From contig VXAU01000928.1 in NCBI GenBank assembly GCA_013399695.1, forward strand, positions 108,815-172,814: a stretch of 64,000 bases of DNA, read 5' to 3'. The position numbers were made by a program, and so were the translations under genes. This DNA comes from Formicarius rufipectus. Taxonomy: Eukaryota > Chordata > Aves > Passeriformes > Formicariidae. This document shows, piece after piece, positions 62,201 through 64,000 of the stretch. The notes under the pieces were generated by a model. That model searched no databases. It saw only the letters and a list, made by a program, of their open reading frames with translations, and had not been told where the DNA came from. Position 1 is the first letter of the stretch. Each line of letters begins with the position of its first letter.

Positions 62201-63387
62201 CTTCTTTTTTCCTCCCCCATTTTACAATCGTGGTTTAAAGGCTAGATGAAAGCTCCTGGCTCCAGCACTTCTACACCTTTCCCTGTCTGTGGTTTCTGGC
62301 AACCAGCTGGCACATCTCCAGTGCCACCCCTCTCATCTTCCTCCCCTTCATTTCAGAGGTTCCTCTCATCTGTGAGTCTTTTTAAAAGGAATCCTGTGTT
62401 GAAGGATGGTTTAACAAAGCTGCCTGGAAAATCAGTGTATTTTAAAGCTCTGCTGCCCTCTTGTGCCTCGTCCCTGGAAGTTCTGAGTTTAATGGGATTC
62501 ATTAAACCCCTCACATTCTGCTTGTGGCGTCTACCTTCAGCACGAGGAGACCTCAAGGACATGGCCATGGCCATGGGCAGCCTTTGCAGAACAGTGTTAG
62601 TTGTTTTGCCATTCCTGATGATGTTTAATGGTTGGATTTGATGATTTTAGAGATGTTTCCCAAACTAAAGAATTCTGTGATTCTACATACAAGCCCCTTT
62701 GGGTTAAAAAGAAAAAAGAGCTAATCCTCTAAACTGAGTAAATTTAGAGGTAAAATATGAGCTGTCAGACTAATTGTGGTAGAAGAACACCCCTTGATTT
62801 GTCCACTCTTCCTTGCTCCAAGCCCTGTTCTGGCAGCAGTAACCTTTGTCAACAAGAGATTGTGTCCTTCCACAGCACCAGCAGCCTGGGCAGGTGTCAC
62901 CACCATGCCTGGGATGCTGCAGGATGCTCATGGCCAAGCTACGGATGAAACCCTTCTGTGGAGACAGGCCTGGTGCTCAGTGCAAAGCTCACCCTGCACC
63001 TTCCCCTGCCCTGTTTGGGGCCCAAGGGAGTCCCAGTGCTGCACTGGGAGATGCTGCTGGGAGCATCCTTGTTGTTGGAAAACAGTGGGAAGGGACTGTG
63101 GATGCTCAGTCAGACCTCACCAGCCAGCTGGTCGTGCTGAGCTGGGGCAGGTCCCTGGTACCAGCTCTGCAGCAGCAAAGAGGACTCCTGTGTCCTGTAC
63201 TCTGTTGCCCCAAGGGTTGAGACCCTGTCTGAGCCCTCCACATGCTGGTGAAGCCTCCAGGTCCTGCTTACCCCAAGAGTTGGCTGTATCCATGCCATGG
63301 GTGTGCACTGATGGATTTCTCTCTCTTCTTGCCAGTGGAGAACACAACACACTGTGAGTTCGCCTACCTGCGGGACCTCCTCATCAG
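7557..63387 (+). CDS. SEPTIN9: Septin 9, partial gene: nine coding exons, 5' and 3' ends outside window
   Basis: Joined coding exons are 7557-8219, 46146-46337, 50846-50974, 51368-51449, 52170-52307, 58224-58341, 60730-60825, 61681-61777 and 63336-63387, 1567 nt in all. Every junction is AG/GT and the phases (1,1,1,2,2,0,0,1,2) agree throughout, with no stop or frameshift. The product follows mammalian septin 9 from the shared residues ALKRSFEVEEV to DLLIR. It consists of a disordered basic/proline-rich N-terminal domain, a basic alpha-0 helix, a septin GTPase domain and the beginning of the septin unique element. Septin 9 is a GTP-binding cytoskeletal protein that joins SEPT2/6/7 complexes as the terminal subunit, bundles microtubules and is needed for late cytokinesis. 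The isoform-specific first exons upstream and the terminal exon (after LLIR) are not in the window. Identification is by recall of the family sequence, but the match is long and collinear. Confidence 0.97.
9691..9765 (-). mobile_element. CR1 LINE 3' fragment, antisense
   Basis: The segment reads agtcacagaatcacagaatg, then the tract for a G/T-rich motif and gaccttaaagatcatctag. This is the reverse complement of the avian CR1 3' end. It is a short 5'-truncated copy in an intron. Confidence 0.85.
12515..12534. repeat. (TTG)n microsatellite
   Basis: About seven perfect ttg units, followed by interrupted T-rich sequence. Confidence 0.85.
12772..12806. repeat. 12-bp tandem repeat (cctcctgcctgg), about 3 copies
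   Basis: Three adjacent near-perfect copies of cctcctgcctgg. They explain the LLPGLLPG and ASCLASCL strings in short open frames here. Confidence 0.8.
13370..13845 (+). mobile_element. CR1 LINE 3' region, sense
   Basis: About 475 bp runs collinear with the 3' part of avian CR1. The landmarks are ctgctggagagggtccagag, tttagcctggagaagagaag, gggaagaaattctccactg, gcccagagaagctgtggctg and tgcccatggcaggggattgg, ending in tctgtgattct. The copy is 5'-truncated, has accumulated indels and has no functional frame. The 296-aa antisense frame at 13047-13937 is an artefact of this repeat. Confidence 0.93.
14427..14467. promoter_or_regulatory. Candidate enhancer core: three GATA-type motifs in 41 bp
   Basis: Three motifs lie close together: TGATAAGG at 14427, TTATCTT (AAGATAA on the other strand) at 14448 and AAGATAAAA at 14459. 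Motif matching alone cannot show function. Clustering in an AT-richer island within GC-rich intron is the only support. Confidence 0.3.
19460..19526. repeat. (TGGA)n microsatellite, about 16 copies
   Basis: Near-perfect tetranucleotide array. It produces the IHPS repeat in antisense open frames, which are not genes. It is likely length-polymorphic. Confidence 0.95.
27139..27175. repeat. Short repeat copy 1 (pairs with 30239-30275)
   Basis: The segment shares about 29 of 35 positions with 30239-30275, including tgcaaataca and ctctgtggcatc-like blocks, in the same orientation. The similarity is too short to name a family. It could be the remnant of an old interspersed repeat. Confidence 0.4.
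27700..28260 (+). promoter_or_regulatory. SEPTIN9: CpG island, candidate alternative septin 9 promoter with first-exon donor
   Basis: This is a dense CpG segment within the large intron. It holds a GC box (GGGGCGGGG at 27807-27815), an inverted CCAAT box (ATTGG at 27967) and several GC-rich Sp-type sites. It ends in ctgccgccg followed by a perfect donor gtgagtgcg at 28044. That is the usual look of a short untranslated first exon ending at 28043, on the same strand as septin 9. Mammalian septin 9 uses intronic CpG-island promoters for N-terminally shorter isoforms, so this is inferred to be one. No transcript evidence is available. The 368-codon frame across it is taken as chance in GC-rich DNA. 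Confidence 0.6.
28316..28380. repeat. 19-bp tandem repeat, about 3.4 copies
   Basis: The unit gctgctgcgctcttccttc repeats at about 28316, 28335 and 28354, with a partial fourth copy and one C-to-A change in the second. It lies just downstream of the 28.0-kb CpG island. Confidence 0.9.
30239..30275. repeat. Short repeat copy 2 (pairs with 27139-27175)
   Basis: Same orientation as its partner 3.1 kb upstream, with about 83 percent identity over 35 bp by eye. Flanks do not match. Confidence 0.4.
31006..31116. repeat. 37-bp tandem repeat, three near-perfect copies
   Basis: Copies begin at 31006, 31043 and 31080 with cores cacattttctttgggaatca and gattaaagcccc. The only change seen is A-to-G in the third copy. 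Near identity implies a recent expansion. The array encodes an apparent repeat in one frame, but there is no gene context. Confidence 0.95.
34060..34925. other. AT-rich, open-frame-poor intron stretch
   Basis: This stretch has no open frame of note and contains AT-rich blocks such as aaaattaaaattaaaaaaaa and aaaaaaataaaaattatttc. It stands out from its GC-rich surroundings. I see no known repeat in it. It could be a conserved non-coding element or simply AT-rich intron. Confidence 0.4.
35505..35570 (+). mobile_element. MIR-like SINE core fragment
   Basis: The string ctgggcaagtcacttaatcc, preceded by a tgcatgac block and followed by a CTC/CATCTG block, matches the conserved core of MIR/CORE-type SINEs. 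These are old elements known across amniotes. Only about 65 bp is recognisable. Confidence 0.6.
35985..36176 (+). mobile_element. CR1 LINE 3' fragment, sense
   Basis: The segment contains tgcccagagaaactgtggct, gcagattggatggggtttgg, gctgcccatggcaagg, cttctaacccaaaccctcc and a terminal tgtgattctatga. It is collinear with the CR1 3' end, 5'-truncated and diverged. Confidence 0.9.
38199..38609. other. Assembly gap (411 N)
   Basis: A run of 411 undetermined bases. Flanks are a purine (GGA)n tract and CpG-rich sequence, the usual cause of sequencing dropout in bird genomes. Frames drawn across it are meaningless. Confidence 1.
38682..38815. repeat. GC-rich minisatellite, unit about 32 bp, four copies
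   Basis: Diverged copies start near 38682, 38714, 38746 and 38780 and share ccccttcaccccctg and a cccggag-type tail. The array lies directly beyond the gap, so it may extend into it. Confidence 0.75.
38885..39040. other. Purine-rich strand-asymmetric tract
   Basis: About 155 bases are almost entirely A and G on the + strand (aagaaaaagggaaattgaag, gtgggggagggggagaaaag). Homopurine/homopyrimidine asymmetry of this length can adopt triplex or G-rich structures. It has no coding meaning. Confidence 0.6.
39041..45143 (+). other. SEPTIN9: Large intron, last part
   Basis: Intron after the second CpG island. I see no exon, RNA gene or recognisable transposon here apart from an 18-bp doublet at 44336-44371. 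Composition returns to ordinary GC-moderate bird intron, with an AT-richer patch near 44.05-44.15 kb. Confidence 0.6.
45144..45396 (+). repeat. Direct repeat copy A flanking the short-isoform exon
   Basis: About 253 bp is nearly identical to 49072-49317 in the same orientation. The last ~180 bp, from aaagtacatcttctgtgttc to ctccacggccat, is almost perfect. The first ~70 bp has several changes and a small indel around the ttaaaataaaa block. It could be a local duplication or two copies of an unnamed interspersed repeat. Confidence 0.9.
45600..45935 (+). promoter_or_regulatory. LTR-like core promoter with splice donor upstream of short-isoform exon
   Basis: Two inverted CCAAT boxes (ATTGG at 45673 and 45740) precede a TATA box (tatataa, 45778-45784) by 105 and 38 bp. 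An ATTAAA polyadenylation-type signal follows at 45801. A consensus donor, ttag followed by gtgagtat, lies at 45840. This order (CCAAT, TATA, a polyadenylation signal 20 bp on, then a splice donor) is that of a retroviral LTR in + orientation. However, I could not fix TG/CA ends or a target-site duplication. Transcription from about 45808 would run into the exon at 46146, giving a leader for the short isoform. Origin and use are inferred. Confidence 0.5.
46050..46103. repeat. Imperfect doublet in intron before short-isoform exon
   Basis: The string gcagccgggtgtgtttggc at 46051 recurs as gcagccgccgggtgtgtttg at 46081. It lies 40 bp upstream of the acceptor at 46145 and precedes its pyrimidine tract. 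Confidence 0.7.
46146..46337 (+). CDS. SEPTIN9: Septin 9 exon: short-isoform start and alpha-0 basic helix
   Basis: A 192-nt exon, phase 1 to phase 1, so skipping it would keep the frame. The acceptor is cgcacag ending at 46145 and the donor is gtgagt at 46338. It reads GPEAVPSHAPG, then MTDAPRDAG, a linker, and DFGYVGIDAILEQLRRKAMK leading into the first GTPase beta strand (FNIMVVG). The RRKAMKQ stretch is the conserved polybasic, phosphoinositide-binding alpha-0 region at the septin NC interface. Met at 46178 is the start of the short isoform in mammals. The donor is immediately followed by a solo LTR at 46343. A TATA-containing LTR-like segment lies 300 bp upstream, and ~250-bp direct repeats lie on both sides. 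The linker has diverged from mammals, but the helix and strand are nearly identical to the remembered human protein. Confidence 0.96.
46178..46180 (+). other. SEPTIN9: Internal translation start of short septin 9 isoform
   Basis: The ATG lies within an exon and opens MTDAPRDAG. It corresponds to the start (MADTPRDAG in human, from memory) of the short isoform that lacks the microtubule-binding domain. The context is acceptable: G at -3, C at -1 and A at +4. An upstream ATG at 45945, out of frame with this start, would be present in any unspliced leader beginning at the 45.78-kb TATA box. Whether the site is used in this bird is inferred from conservation only. Confidence 0.7.
46338..46342 (+). 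repeat. 5' target-site duplication of LTR = splice donor GTGAG
   Basis: The first five intron bases (gtgag) are repeated exactly after the LTR at 46927-46931. They are also the functional 5' splice site of the exon ending at 46337. The next base, the first T of the LTR, completes gtgagt. Confidence 0.9.
46343..46926 (-). mobile_element. Solo LTR of an endogenous retrovirus, antisense to septin 9
   Basis: This 584-bp element starts tgtgtcggg and ends ctaccaca, with 4-bp inverted ends TGTG/CACA. It is bracketed by a perfect 5-bp duplication gtgag. Read on the minus strand it begins TGTGGTAGTTTG. It then has a palindromic bZIP-type site TTACGTAA (46847-46854) about 8 bp before a TATA box (TATAAAG, 46833-46839), the layout of an LTR promoter. 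The internal part is A-rich with an AT-repeat near 46460-46495. No retroviral coding sequence is present. A 5-bp duplication suits class III (ERVL-like) elements, but the family is not named here. A related end fragment lies at 53490-53534. Confidence 0.88.
46833..46854 (-). promoter_or_regulatory. LTR core promoter (TATA box and TTACGTAA site), minus strand
   Basis: On the minus strand TTACGTAA is followed about 8 bp later by TATAAAG. TTACGTAA is the palindromic consensus of PAR-bZIP/C/EBP/ATF factors. Transcription would start about 25-30 bp further, near 46805, and proceed antisense toward the septin 9 exon at 46146-46337. Activity is not shown. Confidence 0.45.
46927..46931 (+). repeat. 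3' target-site duplication of LTR, duplicate splice donor
   Basis: The gtgag copy is followed by t, giving a second full gtgagt donor (46927-46932) that is the ancestral continuation of the intron. Using it would retain the LTR in the mRNA and hit a stop codon at about 46472. Confidence 0.9.
46932..50845 (+). other. SEPTIN9: Intron after short-isoform exon
   Basis: Resumes the ancestral intron after the LTR and ends with ctctttccag. It contains repeat copy B (49072-49317). No other gene or named repeat was found. Confidence 0.75.
49072..49317 (+). repeat. Direct repeat copy B flanking the short-isoform exon
   Basis: This is the partner of 45144-45396, in the same orientation and 3.9 kb downstream. 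The two copies bracket the exon 46146-46337, the LTR-like promoter and the solo LTR. Similarity starts abruptly at cagctt and stops after the ccattggg block. Confidence 0.9.
50846..50974 (+). CDS. SEPTIN9: Septin 9 exon: P-loop (G1) and switch I
   Basis: A 129-nt exon, phase 1 to phase 1, bounded by ctctttccag and gtgagc. It encodes the Walker A/G1 motif GQSGLGKS, followed by TLINTLFKSKISRK and the switch I segment ending IEIKSITH. GQSGLGKS binds the nucleotide phosphates. The switch I Thr in the RIPKTIEIK stretch is present; in hydrolysing septins a Thr here contacts Mg2+ and the gamma phosphate, which suggests an active GTPase. The sequence is essentially invariant against the remembered mammalian protein. 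It sits 4.5 kb downstream of the short-isoform exon and 0.4 kb upstream of the next one. Confidence 0.97.
50975..51367 (+). other. SEPTIN9: Short intron (393 bp)
   Basis: Donor gtgagc, acceptor ccatttcag. A doublet tttagtttgttcatca occurs at about 51129 and 51161. Nothing else was seen. Confidence 0.9.
51368..51449 (+). CDS. SEPTIN9: Septin 9 exon: switch II / G3 motif
   Basis: An 82-nt exon entered in phase 1 (acceptor ccatttcag) and left in phase 2 (donor gtgagc at 51450). It reads EIEEKGVRMKLTVIDTPGFG followed by DHINNEN, with a Cys codon split across the next intron. DTPGFGD is the G3 (DxxG) motif of the septin GTPase domain, and the following loop is part of the G-interface. The first residue is Glu where mammals have Asp (SITHD versus SITHE), a conservative change at the exon junction. 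Confidence 0.97.
51450..52169 (+). other. SEPTIN9: Intron (720 bp)
   Basis: Donor gtgagc, acceptor ctctctgcag. No repeat or second gene recognised. Confidence 0.9.
52170..52307 (+). CDS. SEPTIN9: Septin 9 exon: septin Sep motif region (DTR)
   Basis: A 138-nt exon, phase 2 to phase 2, bounded by ctctgcag and gtacgt. It encodes WQPIMKFINDQYEKYLQEET, NINRKKRIPDTRVHCC and IYFIPATGHS. RIPDTRVHCC holds the septin-specific DTR element, and the CCIYFI strand lies in the core of the G domain. The donor gtacgtac contains two GT dinucleotides 4 nt apart. Only the first keeps the frame with the next exon, so 52307 is taken as the end. It differs from the remembered human sequence at only a few positions, such as Thr for Val after QEE. 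Confidence 0.97.
53424..53521. repeat. 49-bp tandem duplication containing an LTR end
   Basis: Two copies (53424-53472 and 53473-53521) share ctcttaaaaaacaaacc and tagctgtgtttggtggggag. Copy 1 has a C-run where copy 2 has ctggca. The second copy runs on into the LTR terminus. Confidence 0.92.
53490..53534 (+). mobile_element. LTR terminal fragment related to the 46343 LTR
   Basis: The 45 bp ending cttagcaaacccgacaca is the reverse complement of the first ~45 bp of the 46343-46926 LTR, with one mismatch seen. Hence it is the 3' end of a related LTR in + orientation. The rest of the LTR is absent or unrecognisable, so this is a truncated relic. Confidence 0.85.
55440..55790. other. AT-rich, open-frame-poor intron patch
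   Basis: No open frame and several AT-rich motifs (aagttaataatatcgagg, cttttaaataattaag). No known repeat was recognised; it may be regulatory or neutral. Confidence 0.35.
58224..58341 (+). CDS. SEPTIN9: Septin 9 exon: G4 motif (AKAD)
   Basis: A 118-nt exon entered in phase 2 (acceptor tcctttccag) and left in phase 0 (donor gtgagg). It encodes LRPLDIEFMKRLSKVVNIVP, VIAKADTLTL and DERNYFKQR. AKAD is the G4 motif that selects guanine. The helix after it, DERNYFKQR, differs from mammalian EERVHFKQR; this is a divergent spot in an otherwise conserved domain. It follows a 5.9-kb intron. The flanking intron is GC-rich, which matches the upstream segment 57.9-58.2 kb. Confidence 0.97.
58342..60729 (+). 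other. SEPTIN9: Intron (2.4 kb)
   Basis: Donor gtgagg, acceptor ccctcctag. It contains an A-run/G-run junction at 58739-58760. No gene or named repeat was seen. Confidence 0.85.
60730..60825 (+). CDS. SEPTIN9: Septin 9 exon: GIDVYPQKEFDED segment
   Basis: A 96-nt exon of exactly 32 codons, phase 0 at both ends. The acceptor is ccctcctag. The donor is gttcgt, which has T at +3 and C at +4 and is weaker than its neighbours. It reads IMADLLANGIDVYPQKEFDE then DSEDRLVNEKFR. The segment carries the conserved YPQKEFDEDSED acidic loop and the helix leading into the next beta strand of the G domain. IMADLLANG replaces mammalian ITADLLSNG. Skipping would remove 32 residues in frame. Confidence 0.97.
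60826..61680 (+). other. SEPTIN9: Intron (855 bp)
   Basis: Donor gttcgt, acceptor tttcctcag. A small doublet based on tggttttggact occurs at about 61440-61475. Nothing else was seen. Confidence 0.85.
61681..61777 (+). CDS. SEPTIN9: Septin 9 exon: G5 region and start of septin unique element
   Basis: A 97-nt exon entered in phase 0 (acceptor tgtttcctcag) and left in phase 1 (donor gtacct). It encodes EMIPFAVVGSDQEYQVNGRR and ILGRKTKWGTIE. AVVGSD is the strand and loop equivalent to G5. GRKTKWGTIE is the conserved entry to the septin unique element, which forms the G-interface between subunits. An AG also occurs at 61644 in the polypyrimidine region, but only the 61680 boundary matches the family sequence. 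Confidence 0.97.
61778..63335 (+). other. SEPTIN9: Intron (1.6 kb)
   Basis: Donor gtacct, acceptor cttgccag. It holds a short CR1 end at 62625-62685. No other feature was recognised. Confidence 0.85.
62625..62685 (+). mobile_element. CR1 LINE terminal fragment, sense
   Basis: The string ggttggatttgatgatttta, followed by a gatgtttcccaa block and attctgtgattct, matches the terminal part of avian CR1. Only about 60 bp remains. Confidence 0.75.
63336..63387 (+). CDS. SEPTIN9: Septin 9 exon: septin unique element, last coding exon in window
   Basis: A 52-nt exon entered in phase 1 (acceptor cttcttgccag) and left in phase 2 (donor gttggt). It encodes VENTTHCEFAYLRDLLI plus two bases of an Arg codon. 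HCEFAYLRDLLIR is the septin unique element motif. The continuation expected from the family (THMQNIKD and onward) was not found between 63388 and 64000, so the coding region continues outside the window. The donor gttggt has T at +3 and is followed 4 nt later by another GT, which would shift the frame. Confidence 0.95.
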
Positions 63388-64000
63388 GTTGGTACGACTC
63401 TGCCTTCTCCCTGTAGTCTTCAGTCACCAGGTGGCATCCAAAGAAAGAGGAGAGCCCAGCCCAGCTTGAAGCAGCTGCTTTATTCCACTGCTCCATCCAT
63501 CCCTTCCTCCATCCCCTCCCAGCCCACTGCCACCCTGCAGCCCCTCTGCAGTGGGACTTGGTTCCAGGGGGCTTCTCTCAGCTACGGTGCTGAGTGAAGG
63601 GAGGAGGGGAGCAGTGGATGGGTTGGGACACTCCAGGATTGCTGGCAGTGTGTAGTGTGGCTCCAACTCACCTGCAAGCAGCTTTAGACCTTAGTGATCC
63701 TTCACCCTCCCTCGGGGTGCCATTGCAGGGTCTGCGTGATGGCCGGTCCCACTTGAAAGAGGTGTCCCTGCTGCAGGGGAGGGGGAGGCTGAGCTCCCTT
63801 GGCTTGCTAGAGAGGTTATTGGGCTCCTCCTAAATTTGACTCTTAAACTCTGCACATGTGAGCTGTTGTTGGCTTCTAGTTTTGAGAAGCTACAGAACCT
63901 GATCCCAGGACTTGCAGGACCAAGATCTCTCCAGATGGGTGTTCTGCAGCCAGAGCTCCCGTGTCCCCAAGCACCAGTGAAGGCTTCTGGTCCTTCCTTT
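63388..64000 (+). other. SEPTIN9: Start of the intron beyond the last exon in window
   Basis: Begins with donor gttggt. I searched by eye for the expected next septin 9 segment (THMQNIKD) and did not find it, so this is intron to the window end. Confidence 0.8.

Noticed and set aside
1..64000. Search for tRNA, rRNA, microRNA hairpins or a second protein-coding gene
   Set aside because: Nothing met a reasonable standard by eye; a covariance-model and repeat-library scan would be needed to exclude small RNAs.

Overview
This is a window of bird nuclear DNA. It holds nine consecutive coding exons of one gene on the + strand, SEPTIN9 (septin 9), and the gene runs off both ends. The bird assignment rests on several CR1 LINE 3' fragments with the avian consensus, compact GC-rich introns, GC-rich CpG islands with an assembly gap in one of them, and LTR pieces. 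The LTR pieces make a passerine-like genome plausible, but I cannot prove that.

Layout. 1-7556 is intron (or 5' flank of downstream-promoter isoforms) with satellite-like tandem repeats. 7557-8219 is the large exon for the disordered, microtubule-binding N-terminal domain. 8220-46145 is a 38-kb intron. It carries CR1 fragments, a MIR-like SINE, minisatellites and two CpG islands: one at 27.7-28.25 kb ending in a perfect splice donor, and one at 38-38.9 kb interrupted by a 411-base gap. Just before the next exon it also holds an LTR-like TATA/CCAAT promoter. 46146-46337 is the exon with the internal start Met of short septin-9 isoforms and the basic alpha-0 helix. Exons at 50846-50974, 51368-51449, 52170-52307, 58224-58341, 60730-60825, 61681-61777 and 63336-63387 encode most of the GTPase domain: P-loop GQSGLGKS, DTPGFGD, AKAD and the start of the septin unique element. 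The last coding exon or exons lie beyond 64000. All splice phases agree and no frame break was seen.

Function. Septin 9 is a GTP-binding cytoskeletal protein. It sits at the ends of septin octamers, binds and bundles microtubules through N-terminal K/R-R-x-E/D repeats, and acts in cytokinesis and filament assembly. Alternative promoters make isoforms with or without the N-terminal domain. Three candidate internal promoters are visible here.

Most notable observations. A 584-bp solo LTR (46343-46926) is inserted at intron position +6 of the 46146-46337 exon. Its 5-bp target-site duplication is the splice-donor motif itself (GTGAG), and the first LTR base restores GTGAGT. The same exon is flanked by ~250-bp near-identical direct repeats and preceded by an LTR-like promoter. 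The start Met of human isoform 4 is a Val codon here. The N-terminal domain has what looks like an additional RRxE motif. No other protein-coding gene, tRNA, rRNA or CRISPR array could be supported.
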